In this document: positions 16,124 to 25,357 of the stretch, piece by piece
How the letters are laid out: every line of letters begins with the position of its first letter
How positions within the stretch are numbered: the first letter of the stretch is position 1
Source of the DNA: JADLGH01 sp964586675
GTDB taxonomy: Bacteria > Desulfobacterota_D > UBA1144 > Nemesobacterales > UBA2774
Direction: 5' to 3'
DNA: 64,000 nt
Assembly (NCBI GenBank): GCA_964586675.1
Contig: CAZPHQ010000005.1
Location: 46,506 to 110,505 of the forward strand
The notes under the pieces: generated by a model
Told to the model about the DNA's origin: nothing
Database searches by the model: none
The model's input: only the letters and a program-made list of their open reading frames with translations
Position numbers and translations under genes: made by a program

Positions 16124-18129
16124 TGGCTGAAACCGGATACGTATCCATACTGGTTTCCTTCATACTATCGATTTACGTCGTGCTCGCATCGGTCTATGGT
16201 GCGAAGTCCGGAAGGCGCGATTTCATAGACAGCGCCCGGAACGCCGCCCTCGCAATTTTCTTCCTTCTTTTGATCGCGACGCTCGCGCTCGTGTATTCGC
16301 TCGTCAATCTCGACTTCAGCCTGAAGTATGTCGCCATGAACACGAGCACGGACCTCGACATGATCTTCAGGATAACCTCGCTCTGGGCGGGGCAGTCGGG
16401 CTCGCTCCTTCTCTGGGCGCTAGTGCTCTCCATTTACATGGCGCTCGTCGTCATGCAGACAAGGGGCAAATCACGGGAGCTCATGCCATACGTCATAGCG
16501 ACCCTCGGCGCTATATCTATTTTCTTTACCTTCATAATCGCATTCGTTGAAAGCCCCTTCGAAACGCTTCCGGTCGCGCCGCTCGAAGGGAGAGGGCTCA
16601 ACCCCATACTCCAGAACGTCTACATGGCGATTCATCCTGTAACGCTTTACCTCGGCTACGTCGGCGTCGCCGTGCCGTTCGCCTTCGCCATGGGCGCGCT
16701 GCTGAGCGGGAAACTGGGCGACGAGTGGATAAGGTATTCCAGGAAGTGGACCCTTTTCGCGTGGACTTTTCTCAGCATAGGACTCATACTCGGCGCCAGG
16801 TGGGCCTACCTCGAGCTCGGCTGGGGCGGGTACTGGGCGTGGGACCCTGTCGAAAACGCGGCCTTCATGCCGTGGCTCGCCGCGACGGCGTTTCTCCATT
16901 CAGTCATGATCCAGGAGAAAAAGGGCATGCTCAAGAAATGGAACATGGCCCTCATAATCCTGACATTCTTCCTTTCCATATTCGGTACGTTCATCACGAG
17001 GAGCGGCGTCATATCGTCGGTGCATTCCTTCGCGCAGTCCGACATAGGCCCGATGTTCCTCGGTTTCATAGCCATAATACTTCTCTTCTCGTTCTCGATG
17101 TTCCTCTACAGGATAAAAGACCTCGAATCGGAGAACAGGTTCGATTCGATACTCTCCCGCGAGAGCGCCTTCATATTCAATAACCTCCTTTTTCTCGGCG
17201 CGGCGTTCGCGGTATTCCTGGGGACGATTTTCCCGATACTCTCCGAGGCCATAACGGGCGAGAAGATACTCGTCGGGCCGCCCTACTTTAACAAGGTCAA
17301 TACCCCCATAGCGCTCGTGCTCGTGCTTCTCATGGGCATCGGGCCGCTCATATCGTGGCGCAAGGCGTCACGGGAAAACCTGTTCAGGAATTTCTTCGTC
17401 CCTACTGTAGTCGGAATAGTGACTGGCGTTCTTCTTTTCTCACTCGGAATCGACGACTTCTATGCCCTTATGGCATATGCGCTTTCAGCGTTTGTCTTGA
17501 TGACGGTATTCACCGAATTTTTCCGCGGCATACGCGTCCGCGCGAAGAGGGGCGAGAGCCCTGTAGTCGCGTTCGGGCGGCTCGTATCCAAGAACAAGCG
17601 GAGGTACGGCGGTTATATTGTCCACGTGGGCGTCGTGCTGATAGTGATCGGGATCACATCGTCCTCCGTGTTCGTAACGGAAAAGCAGGTAACGCTGTCG
17701 AAAGGGGAATCGGTAAGCCTTAAGGACTACACCTTCACCTACAACGGCATAAAGCAGTATACGACCAACGCCAAGAACGCCACGGTGGCGTCGCTAACGG
17801 CGTTTAAAGGCGGAAAAGAGATAGGGATTATGTCACCCGAAAAGAACCTCTACAAATACGAAGGCAACAGGGAAATAAACCAGGAGACGGAAGTCGCCCT
17901 GAGGTCGACGTTGACCGACGACCTCTATATAATTCTCATGAGCTTCACCGACGACGGGAGCGCGACGCTGCGGGTAATACTGAACCCGCTCGTAAGCTGG
18001 ATATGGGCCGGCGGGGTCGTCCTCGTCCTGGGGGCTATCGTTACGATGCTCCCCAGCGGGCGGAAGGGAAGGGAAGAGGTTTTCGTCAGGTATACGCTCG
18101 GCGAAAAGGACAGCGCGCTCAAGGTATGA
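16123..18129 (+). CDS. ccmF: Cytochrome c heme lyase CcmF
   Basis: A 668-residue polytopic membrane protein, the heme ligase that attaches heme to apocytochrome CXXCH sites. The WWD motif lies in LGWGGYWAWDPVENAAFMPW (about residues 229-248). Nearby are ENLLFLGA-type and GTFITRSGVISSVHSFA motifs with the external His residues, and a large periplasmic loop precedes the last segment. Length is normal for CcmF. It starts inside the ccmE stop codon, so translation is coupled. No CcmG (thioredoxin-like) or CcmH gene follows. Confidence 0.96.
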   Translation: MAETGYVSILVSFILSIYVVLASVYGAKSGRRDFIDSARNAALAIFFLLLIATLALVYSLVNLDFSLKYVAMNTSTDLDMIFRITSLWAGQSGSLLLWALVLSIYMALVVMQTRGKSRELMPYVIATLGAISIFFTFIIAFVESPFETLPVAPLEGRGLNPILQNVYMAIHPVTLYLGYVGVAVPFAFAMGALLSGKLGDEWIRYSRKWTLFAWTFLSIGLILGARWAYLELGWGGYWAWDPVENAAFMPWLAATAFLHSVMIQEKKGMLKKWNMALIILTFFLSIFGTFITRSGVISSVHSFAQSDIGPMFLGFIAIILLFSFSMFLYRIKDLESENRFDSILSRESAFIFNNLLFLGAAFAVFLGTIFPILSEAITGEKILVGPPYFNKVNTPIALVLVLLMGIGPLISWRKASRENLFRNFFVPTVVGIVTGVLLFSLGIDDFYALMAYALSAFVLMTVFTEFFRGIRVRAKRGESPVVAFGRLVSKNKRRYGGYIVHVGVVLIVIGITSSSVFVTEKQVTLSKGESVSLKDYTFTYNGIKQYTTNAKNATVASLTAFKGGKEIGIMSPEKNLYKYEGNREINQETEVALRSTLTDDLYIILMSFTDDGSATLRVILNPLVSWIWAGGVVLVLGAIVTMLPSGRKGREEVFVRYTLGEKDSALKV

Positions 18130-18162
18130 TCTCCCCGGCTTGAGCGCCGATTCGGAAACGAA

Positions 18163-18720
18163 ATGGATTTACAACTGATACTACCGCTTGCGATAGCTTT
18201 ACTCGCCGCAATATTCATATCGCTCCCGTTCTTCACAGGCGGAAAGGGAGGCCCGCGCGACGAGAGCTCCGCCGCGCCCGATCCGCGGAGAGAGCGGCTT
18301 AGAGAGCTTCATTCCCGGAAGGATTCGCTCCTCTCCGCTATAAACGACATCGAATTTGATCACGGGCTCGGAAAGCTCTCGACCCCGGACTATAAAGACC
18401 TCAGCCGGAAATACCGCGCCGAAGCCGCGCAGGTGCTTAAGGAAATAGACGAGGCTTCCGACCGGGGCCGTGATGCGGCTTCGCCCGACGACCTCGAAGA
18501 CGAAATAAGATCGAAGAGAAAAAAGCTCGTTCTCAACGAATACGAGGACGAGGAGATAGAAAAGGAAATACTCCGGGCCCGCGAAAGCGGATGGGGCTCG
18601 CCGGATGCGCGAACCTGCCTGGAATGCGGCACCGCCTGCGGCCCCGAGGACCTTTTCTGCGCCCGCTGCGGCGGAAGCCTTAAGGGAGGCCCCGAAGATA
18701 AAAAACTTAAATCGGTTTAG
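18163..18720 (+). CDS. CcmI-like membrane protein with C-terminal zinc ribbon
   Basis: A 185-residue protein. One N-terminal membrane segment (about 3-24) is followed by a charged helical region with AINDIEFDHGLGKLSTPDY (about 65-83), matching the short helical motif of CcmI/CcmH-type proteins. A coiled-coil stretch leads to a zinc ribbon with two CxxC-like pairs (CLECGTAC at about 147 and CARCGG at about 166). The same helical motif recurs at the C-terminus of the next protein. Its place right after ccmF suggests an apocytochrome chaperone or scaffold role. No TPR domain is seen. Confidence 0.7.
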   Translation: MDLQLILPLAIALLAAIFISLPFFTGGKGGPRDESSAAPDPRRERLRELHSRKDSLLSAINDIEFDHGLGKLSTPDYKDLSRKYRAEAAQVLKEIDEASDRGRDAASPDDLEDEIRSKRKKLVLNEYEDEEIEKEILRARESGWGSPDARTCLECGTACGPEDLFCARCGGSLKGGPEDKKLKSV

Positions 18721-20200
18721 CAGACACGTCTTCTTTCTCGCCGCGGTTACGGCGGCGTTTTTAATTTTCGCATTCCCGGTGAAGGAAGCCCCGGCGCAGG
18801 GCCCGCACGACCTTCAGGAGCTAGGTGGAACGCTCTTCATCGACAAGGGGTGCGTAAGGTGCCATACGATAGGCAGGGGCAGGTTCGTCGGCCCGGATTT
18901 AAAAAACGTCGACAAGCGCTACTCCCCGCAAGACATCGTCCGCTGGATAAGAGACCCGCAGGAGATTTACAACAAGGAAGGCAAGATGCCCGTAAACGAG
19001 GGCTATCCCCCGATGCCGCCGCCCCAGGACATCCATCCGATGGAAGCAAAGGCCATAGCCGAATACCTGATGGGCGTAAAGGTCGGAAAAACGAACCCCG
19101 AAGGCGGCATCATAACAGGCAAGGTATTGAACAAAACTTCGGACGTTCCCGTGCCAGGGGTTAACGTTTCGCTGAAAGCCTTCATGGGCGACAACGAAAC
19201 GGGGGCCGAAGAAGCGGAGACGGCTTCCGACGGCTCGTTCAAGTTCGAAAAGCTCGCCTGGGACAGGAGCTACTCGCTCTCGCTCGCATTCGACGGCGCG
19301 GAATATGCAACTGATAAAATGGTCTTCGCGCCCGGCGAGGACGTAAAAACGCTCGACCTCCCGGTATTCGAGCCCACTATGGACGACCCGGGTATAAAAG
19401 TTCTCGAAGAGCACACTATCTTCGAGATTTCGGAAAACGGTCTCAACGTCGGCGACATTATCATATTCGATAACCCGGGCGACAGGATATTCATAGGCTC
19501 GGCCGACCTCGGCGACGGGCGGAAGGAATCACTCAAATTCGATCTTCCCGCCGAAGCGCTTAACGTATCTTTCATGCAGGGCCTCGACCCCGAGTCGGTC
19601 GTGACGACGGATACGGGCTTCTCCGATACCGAAAGCGTCATGCCGGGCGAGAAAAGGGTCATATTCGCCTACAGCATGCCCAAGTCCGCAACGGACGCCA
19701 TAACGATAGAAAAGAAAATCATCTACCCGACCGACAGCTTTTTACTCCTCATACCCGAAACCAAGCACGGCGTGGACGTCTCCGGCGGCGGCCTCATAGC
19801 CGACCCCGAGCCGGTAAATATGGAGAACGTCAATTACGCGAAGTGGCAGGCGAAGAATCTGAAACCGGGCGACAAGGTAACGGTAAAGTTCAAGGCGCCG
19901 GGCGGAATAGCGGCTTACCTCACGGGTTACGTAAAGTGGGCCGCGCTCGGGCTTGTGCTCCTTCTCGTCGGCATCGGGATACTCTATTCCTCCATGGGGA
20001 AGGGCGGGGCCGAGAAGCGGAAGGAAGCCGGGGACCGCGAAAGGCAGGGTCTACTCGATAAACGAAGCCGCCTCATCCAGGACATAGCCGCTCTCGACGA
20101 CGAATTCGAGTCCGGGAAAATCAGCGAGGACAGGTACCATAAGCTAAGGGAATCGATGAAGGAAGAGCTTGTGGAAGTTACACGGAGACTGCGATTGTGA
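18698..20200 (+). CDS. Multidomain membrane-anchored cytochrome c (probable ATA start)
   Basis: About 500 residues: a signal peptide (KNLNRFSRH, hydrophobic stretch, APAQG), a cytochrome c domain with CVRCH heme site and distal Met candidates (MPVNEGYPPMPPP), a carboxypeptidase-regulatory-like beta domain (about 130-210), further beta sequence, a membrane segment (about 405-425) and a C-terminal helical motif (ALDDEFESGKISEDRYHKL) like that of the preceding gene. The signal peptide has no canonical start. AAGGGAGG at 18682-18689 is 8 nt before ATA 18698, giving (M)KNLNRFS. The only in-frame ATG, 18605, lies deep inside the preceding gene and adds 31 non-signal residues. It ends back to back with rsmE. 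Confidence 0.72.
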   Translation: MKNLNRFSRHVFFLAAVTAAFLIFAFPVKEAPAQGPHDLQELGGTLFIDKGCVRCHTIGRGRFVGPDLKNVDKRYSPQDIVRWIRDPQEIYNKEGKMPVNEGYPPMPPPQDIHPMEAKAIAEYLMGVKVGKTNPEGGIITGKVLNKTSDVPVPGVNVSLKAFMGDNETGAEEAETASDGSFKFEKLAWDRSYSLSLAFDGAEYATDKMVFAPGEDVKTLDLPVFEPTMDDPGIKVLEEHTIFEISENGLNVGDIIIFDNPGDRIFIGSADLGDGRKESLKFDLPAEALNVSFMQGLDPESVVTTDTGFSDTESVMPGEKRVIFAYSMPKSATDAITIEKKIIYPTDSFLLLIPETKHGVDVSGGGLIADPEPVNMENVNYAKWQAKNLKPGDKVTVKFKAPGGIAAYLTGYVKWAALGLVLLLVGIGILYSSMGKGGAEKRKEAGDRERQGLLDKRSRLIQDIAALDDEFESGKISEDRYHKLRESMKEELVEVTRRLRL

Positions 20201-20923
20201 TCACAAGTCTCCATGTTGAAATTGGATTATGGAGAGAGCCGCCAGGCTAGCGGTCTCCGTCCTGAGAATCCTGGGACCCAGACCCAGGGATGTAAAACCC
20301 ATTTCAATAGCAAGGAGGACTTCGTTTTGCGAAAATCCACCTTCCGGTCCTATCAATACTATAATATTCTTGGCATCTTGTAAAGTATTCCTTATAAATT
20401 CTTTCATGGATAGGCTCGACCCGGCGTGAAGTATGATAGCCAAGTCACTCTTATCTTTATATAATAAGGCCTCTTTGAACTCTAAAGTATCTTCTATGAC
20501 AGTCGGTTTCGTGCGCCCGCACTGCTTGGAGGATTCGAGGGCTATCCTCTCCCACCTCTGGTGCTTGCCCGTCTTTCTGACCTGGGACCTTTCCGTCACG
20601 ACCGGGACTATCCTCGCCGCGCCGAGCTCGGTCGCCTTTTCGACGATGTAATCCATCTTCTCCCCCTTGGGGAGGCCCTGGAGTATCGTTATGTCGATCA
20701 CCGGGTCGGCCGATATAAGGCGGCTCCCGGTTATCTCGACTGTAAGCTCCCGGCTCCCGACGGAAGATATAACACCGTAAAACTCCCGGGAGTCTTCTCC
20801 GAAGAGCGTAACCTCGTCGCCGACGCCGAGCCTTAGCGCTTTGACCATGTGCCTGAAATCGGCCCCGCTTATAACGGCCTTTTCGTCTTCGATACCCTGG
20901 GGAGGGAGAGGAAATCTGGGCAT
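20201..20923 (-). CDS. rsmE: 16S rRNA (uracil-1498-N3)-methyltransferase
   Basis: A 240-residue SPOUT-class methyltransferase that methylates U1498 of 16S rRNA with SAM. An N-terminal PUA-like domain (1-75, with HMVKALRLGVGDEVTLF) precedes the knotted domain carrying PVVTERSQVR, RWERIALESSKQCGR and the SAM-binding LIGPEGGFSQNEV and LGPRILRTETA motifs. Length is typical. Its stop is immediately next to the stop of the convergent cytochrome gene, with no spacer. Confidence 0.96.
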   Translation of the reverse strand: MPRFPLPPQGIEDEKAVISGADFRHMVKALRLGVGDEVTLFGEDSREFYGVISSVGSRELTVEITGSRLISADPVIDITILQGLPKGEKMDYIVEKATELGAARIVPVVTERSQVRKTGKHQRWERIALESSKQCGRTKPTVIEDTLEFKEALLYKDKSDLAIILHAGSSLSMKEFIRNTLQDAKNIIVLIGPEGGFSQNEVLLAIEMGFTSLGLGPRILRTETASLAALSIIQFQHGDL

Positions 20924-21061
20924 AGGTTAGCAATATATTACATGATGCGGGAGCATTGCAATACGAACCGGAAGCTCATTGTAGAATGGTTTATGAACGG
21001 CTTTACTCGGCCGGGCATCTTATCAAGTAGTTTCGGAGGTGTAGGGGCAGAACCTGAGGAT

Positions 21062-22588
21062 TTATTCCCGGTTCTTAAAGTAAGCGGCGACGGCCTCTGC
21101 GAGCCCGGCGGCCGTATACTCCGCCGGCATAATGGCTGCCTTGTAGCCGGAGTCGGCGAGTGTCTTCGCAGTAACGGGTCCTATGCAGGCCAGGACCGGC
21201 CTTCCGCCCTTCACTTTTATTTCCCCGACCGTTTCGAGAAAATTCCTCACGGTCGACGAGCTCGTAAACGTGATGACGTCAATTCTTTCTTCGATGATGT
21301 CCTTCTTGAGCGCTGCTGTCTTCGCCTTCCCCGGCTTTTTAGTTTCATAAACAGGGACGACGTCCACACTCGCCCCCATCCCGCGAAGGCTCTCGGGCAG
21401 TATCTCACGCGCCTCTTTCGCCCTCGGTATGAAGACGCGCTTTCCCTTAAGGTCCATTTCTTTGAAAAGCTCGATGAGTCCCTCTGCCCTGTAGTCGTCG
21501 GGGACCATATCGACATTTATCCCGCGCGCGTCTAATTCCTCAGCCGTAACCTCACCGATGGCCGCTATCTTCGGCCCGTGCATCTCTCTCACATCGCGTC
21601 CCAGAAACCTGAGTCTCTCGAAGAATCCCCCGACGCCGTTAACGCTCGTGAATATAATCCAGTCGTAAGAGCCGAGCCCGTCCATCGCCTTGTCGAGCGC
21701 GGCGTAGCTCCTGAGAGGCGCGATTTCTATCGCGGGGAATTCCAATACCTCGGCCCCCATCTCTTCGAACAGCGACGACAGCGGGCGCGCCTGCTCCTTC
21801 GGGCGCGTGACGACGATCCTCTTTCCGAAGAGTGGCTTCTTCTCGTACCACGAAATCACGTCCGAGAGCCCGACGACCTCGCCCGTGACGACTATCGCCG
21901 GAGACGATATATCATCCCTCGCTGCCGCCTTTCCGGCAATGTCGCCGACTGTCCCCGTCACGCTAGCCTGCGAAGGATAGGTTCCGCGCGAGATCACCGC
22001 CGCCGGCGTATCGGGGCTCATTCCCGAGTCGATGAGCTTCTGCATGTTCTCGGCGAGGTTCGTCACGCCCATTAAAAATACGACGGTTCCCATGCGCGCG
22101 ACGATATCCCACTCTATGCCCGACTCTCCCTTCGCCGGGTTCTCGTGTCCCGTGACGACGGCGAACGACGACGCTATTTTTCGGTGCGTAAGGGGTATGC
22201 CGGCGTAGGCGGGCACGGCCGAGGCAGACGTCACTCCCGGCACGATCTCGAAATCTATACCCTCTGCGGCGAGGACTTCGACCTCTTCGCCCCCGCGCCC
22301 GAATATGAAGGGGTCCCCGCCCTTGAGCCGGGCTACTATCCTCCCGCCCCGGGCTTTCTCCACGAGGAGCTTGTTTATCCGCCCCTGCGGCATGACCTTG
22401 TGCCCCGCCTTTTTCCCGACGCATATGAGCTCGGCGCCGGGCTTCGTATAAGACAAAAGCTCGGGGTTTACGAGGTAATCGTGGACGACGGCGTCGGCCT
22501 TTCCGAGTATCTCCTTGCCCTTGACCGTGATCAGCCCCGGGTCACCCGGGCCGCCGCCTATCAGATAGACCTTTCCGTATTTTTTCAT
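21062..22588 (-). CDS. Fused uroporphyrinogen-III C-methyltransferase / uroporphyrinogen-III synthase
   Basis: A 508-residue two-domain enzyme. Residues 1-245 are the SAM-dependent methyltransferase (CobA/SUMT: GGGPGDPGLITVKG, RLKGGDPFIFGRGGEE, VPGVTSA, GIPLTHR), which makes precorrin-2. Residues about 250-508 are uroporphyrinogen-III synthase (HemD: VVTRPKEQA, FTSVNGV, and the C-terminal CIGPVTAKTLADSG). The fusion thus makes uroporphyrinogen III and diverts some to siroheme or cobalamin. This arrangement is common in delta-type proteobacteria and clostridia. It supplies the heme pathway feeding the adjacent ccm genes. No hemC or hemB is next to it. Confidence 0.95.
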   Translation of the reverse strand: MKKYGKVYLIGGGPGDPGLITVKGKEILGKADAVVHDYLVNPELLSYTKPGAELICVGKKAGHKVMPQGRINKLLVEKARGGRIVARLKGGDPFIFGRGGEEVEVLAAEGIDFEIVPGVTSASAVPAYAGIPLTHRKIASSFAVVTGHENPAKGESGIEWDIVARMGTVVFLMGVTNLAENMQKLIDSGMSPDTPAAVISRGTYPSQASVTGTVGDIAGKAAARDDISSPAIVVTGEVVGLSDVISWYEKKPLFGKRIVVTRPKEQARPLSSLFEEMGAEVLEFPAIEIAPLRSYAALDKAMDGLGSYDWIIFTSVNGVGGFFERLRFLGRDVREMHGPKIAAIGEVTAEELDARGINVDMVPDDYRAEGLIELFKEMDLKGKRVFIPRAKEAREILPESLRGMGASVDVVPVYETKKPGKAKTAALKKDIIEERIDVITFTSSSTVRNFLETVGEIKVKGGRPVLACIGPVTAKTLADSGYKAAIMPAEYTAAGLAEAVAAYFKNRE

Positions 22589-22757
22589 GCGCCTGAATCT
22601 AAAGAAAACCGAAGCGCCGGGGGGTTGTCAAGAAAGGCGTCCGCTTCTGGAATGTGTTCCAATAAAGGGTATGATTATTGTGTCGAAGGCTTATACCGCG
22701 CCGCTTAAAGCGCTTGGGCAAGCGTCGGCGTAAGCAGAATAAGACAGGAGGCGCTTA

Positions 22758-23348
22758 ATGCTCGTCAAGGATTTTATGACCCCAGAACCAAAAACAGTAT
22801 CACCAAGCGACGACGCCGGATCTACGCTCGAGCTCATGAGGAGCCTCAACTTCAGGCAGTGCCCCGTGGTCGAAAACGGGAGCCTGGTGGGTATAGTCAC
22901 CGACAGGAATCTTAGGACTGCGCTGGCCGCCGGCGGCAACCCGAACGTGAAAGATATAATGGCGGTAAATCCCGTAACGATACTCGACTACGCATCCATC
23001 GAAGGCGCCGCCGAGATAATACGCTCGGGCAAGTTCAACGCCCTCCCGGTCGTCAACAACCGGAACGAGCTCGTCGGCATACTGACTGTCACCGACCTTC
23101 TCGACGCGCTTTTGAAAATGATGGGCTTTCACGAAAAGCCGGTCAGGCTCGAAGTGCGTATGCAGGACGAGACCAACATGTTCGACATACTCCACGCCAT
23201 ACAGCAGAACTCCGAAAAGGTGCTTTCGTTCAGCGCCGCCCCGGAGAACAGGAAGCACTACTACTTCTGGGTGGTGAGGTGCAACTTCGGCGAGCTCGAA
23301 AAGGCACTTCGAAAGGACAATATCCAGATAAGCACGGTCGTATCGTAA
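22758..23348 (+). CDS. CBS domain pair protein with C-terminal ACT-like region
   Basis: A 196-residue protein. Two CBS motifs (about 1-60 and 65-125: MLVKDFMTPEPKTVSP and VKDIMAVNPVTIL, with GIVTDRNLR and GILTVTDLLD) form a Bateman module that usually binds adenine nucleotides. The remainder (130-196) resembles the ACT/NIL-like tail of CBS-ACT proteins. AGGAGG at 22745-22750 precedes ATG 22758. It is paralogous to the CBS protein at 33446. It stands alone on the plus strand opposite cobA-hemD; its target is unknown. Confidence 0.85.
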   Translation: MLVKDFMTPEPKTVSPSDDAGSTLELMRSLNFRQCPVVENGSLVGIVTDRNLRTALAAGGNPNVKDIMAVNPVTILDYASIEGAAEIIRSGKFNALPVVNNRNELVGILTVTDLLDALLKMMGFHEKPVRLEVRMQDETNMFDILHAIQQNSEKVLSFSAAPENRKHYYFWVVRCNFGELEKALRKDNIQISTVVS

Positions 23349-23460
23349 AAACGCGCACGGGGCATACCGCGGCGGTTTCCTGAAAGGCCCGGCGTGGCCG
23401 GCCGGGGCGGCTCTGGTATACTACCCCCTGAGGCTGCCCGCTTAGGGGCGACTACGTCAC

Positions 23461-23856
23461 ATGGAAGCAGAGCACTACGAGCTCATACTCGACCACTTCA
23501 AAAACCCGAGGAATTACGGCACTCTCGAAGACGCCGACGTCTCCTACGAAGAAGGCGTGCCCTCGTGCGGCGACTTGGTCCGTCTCGACGTGAAAGTCGA
23601 GGGCGGGAAGGTGGCCGTCCTGAAATTCACAGGCAAGGGCTGCGCGATAAGCCAGGCCTCGGCGTCGATACTGACGGAGAAGGCTACTGGCATGGGGGTC
23701 AAGGAGATCATGCTGCTGAAGGACGGCGACATGCTCGAATCCCTCGGCCTAACCGTATCGCCGACGAGGTTCAAGTGTGCCCTTCTCGGGCTCAAGGTCT
23801 TGAAGAAAGCGCTCCTTCAGAACGAGAAGGACAATGCCTCGGGCGCGGCGGAGTGA
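23461..23856 (+). CDS. sufU: SUF iron-sulfur scaffold/sulfur acceptor SufU
   Basis: A 131-residue IscU-fold protein. The three metal-ligand Cys are in PSCGDL (about 38), KGCAISQAS (about 62) and RFKCALLGL (about 104), and LILDHFKNPRNYGTL is the usual N-terminal signature. SufU binds zinc and relays sulfur from SufS to the SufBCD scaffold. It lies directly before sufS; the sufS ATG is 4 nt after its stop. SufBCD are not in the window. Confidence 0.92.
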   Translation: MEAEHYELILDHFKNPRNYGTLEDADVSYEEGVPSCGDLVRLDVKVEGGKVAVLKFTGKGCAISQASASILTEKATGMGVKEIMLLKDGDMLESLGLTVSPTRFKCALLGLKVLKKALLQNEKDNASGAAE

Positions 23857-23860
23857 AACG

Positions 23861-25108
23861 ATGGAAAGCATACCGAGAATAGGAAAGAGGCTCGACCCTG
23901 TTAAGCTGAGGGAAGACTTCCCCGTTTTCACTCGCAGGGTGCACGGAAAGCCCCTCGTCTACCTCGACAACGCCGCCACGACCCAAAAGCCCCGCGAGGT
24001 GCTGGACAGCCTTGCAGATTACTACCACGCGCACAATTCCAACATTCACCGCGGCGTCCACACGCTCAGCTATGAAGCCACTCTGATGTACGAGGCCGCT
24101 CACAGGAAAGTGGCGGGATTCGTCGGCGCTCCCGGCTGGAAAACGATAGTCTTCACACGTAACGCGACCGAATCCATAAACCTCGTCGCCTACGCCTGGG
24201 GGCTCGCTAATCTTAAAGCCGGCGACGAAATAGTGATAACGATAATGGAGCACCACTCGAACTTCGTCCCGTGGCAGATGCTCCGCGACAGGCTCGGCGT
24301 CAAGCTCAGAATAGCGGGCGTCGACCCCGACGGCAGGCTGGACATAGGCGAGTTCGAAAGCCTCCTTTCCGAAAGAACGAAGCTCGTCTCGATGGTGCAC
24401 GCGTCTAACGTCCTCGGCACCGTAAATCCTGTAAAGCAGATGACGGAAATGGCCAAGGCGCACGGCGCGCTTGTGCTCGTCGACGCAGCGCAGTCGGCCC
24501 CTCACATAAGGCTCGACGTCGAAGACCTCGGCTGCGATTTCCTGGCTGTTTCGGGCCACAAGATGCTCGCGCCGACCGGCACTGGATTTCTTTACGGCAG
24601 GGAAGAGCTCCTCGAGCGGATGGACCCCTTCCTCTTCGGCGGCGACATGATAGAAAAGGTTACCTCCGAGCGCTCGACGTGGAACGAGCTTCCGTGGAAA
24701 TTCGAAGCGGGGACACCCGACATAGGCGGCGGAGTAGCGCTCGGCGCAGCCGTCGATTACCTCAGCGCCATAGGCATGGACGCCATCGCCACACACGAGG
24801 AGCAGCTTTTAAACCACGCCCTCGAAAGGCTTTCGACTTACGACTGGGTCGAGCTCTACGGCCCCTCGGCCGAGGAGAGGGTAGGGGTTATCTCATTTAA
24901 CGTCAAGGGTGTTCATCCGCACGACGTCGCCGGTATGCTCGACGAGGAAGGCATAGCGATACGCTCCGGGCACCACTGCGCACAGCCTCTCATGGACAGG
25001 CTCGGCATGGAGCACGCCGCCCGCATGAGCTTTTATCTTTACAACTCCAAGGAAGAAATCGACCTCGCCATCGATACGCTCGAAAAAGTGAAGCGCCTCT
25101 TCGGCTGA
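23861..25108 (+). CDS. sufS: Cysteine desulfurase SufS (group II)
   Basis: A 415-residue PLP enzyme that takes sulfur from cysteine for Fe-S cluster assembly. Seen are YLDNAATTQKP (about 28-38), the MEHHSNFVPWQ His, the PLP Lys in VSGHKMLAPTGTG, and the group II active Cys in IRSGHHCAQPLM near the C-terminus. ATG 23861 is chosen because GGCGGAG lies 8 nt upstream; an in-frame ATG at 23834 inside sufU is possible. It forms an operon with sufU. Confidence 0.95.
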   Translation: MESIPRIGKRLDPVKLREDFPVFTRRVHGKPLVYLDNAATTQKPREVLDSLADYYHAHNSNIHRGVHTLSYEATLMYEAAHRKVAGFVGAPGWKTIVFTRNATESINLVAYAWGLANLKAGDEIVITIMEHHSNFVPWQMLRDRLGVKLRIAGVDPDGRLDIGEFESLLSERTKLVSMVHASNVLGTVNPVKQMTEMAKAHGALVLVDAAQSAPHIRLDVEDLGCDFLAVSGHKMLAPTGTGFLYGREELLERMDPFLFGGDMIEKVTSERSTWNELPWKFEAGTPDIGGGVALGAAVDYLSAIGMDAIATHEEQLLNHALERLSTYDWVELYGPSAEERVGVISFNVKGVHPHDVAGMLDEEGIAIRSGHHCAQPLMDRLGMEHAARMSFYLYNSKEEIDLAIDTLEKVKRLFG

Positions 25109-25224
25109 TGCGTTAACGACCCGGCTTCGGGCTGCTCACAAGTCCCGCCTTCTCTATCATCCTTCATCAGACTTGATTTACCCCACTGTCTTAGATTCAT
25201 ACAACTACTCTTAAGTCTTGTTGT

Positions 25225-25241
25225 TGAGTGAGCGCACACTC
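25225..25241. promoter_or_regulatory. TGAGTG...CACTCA inverted repeat upstream of the nos operon
   Basis: TGAGTG (25225-25230) and CACTCA (25236-25241) form an inverted repeat like many TetR-family operators. It lies about 115 nt before the cytochrome gene that opens the nos cluster, whose last gene encodes a TetR regulator. Because TTTT follows, it could alternatively be the sufS terminator. Confidence 0.4.
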
Positions 25242-25357
25242 ATTTTCTGTAGTATTTTAAGACATCCGACAAAACGCCTTCTAAGCCTTCCAATGATCAC
25301 AGCCGGTTAGCCGTGGCATACGGCTTTCAATAAGGTAAGTGCAAAGGAGGTTTTCAA

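Noticed and set aside
18605..18697. ATG 18605 as the start of the multidomain cytochrome
   Set aside because: It adds 31 residues of non-signal sequence entirely inside the upstream gene and lies far from the strong ribosome site at 18682-18689.
25225..25255. Hairpin TGAGTG/CACTCA with TTTT as a plain sufS terminator
   Set aside because: Kept as an alternative, but the 117-nt distance from the sufS stop and the symmetric TetR-like form favour an operator; not decisive.
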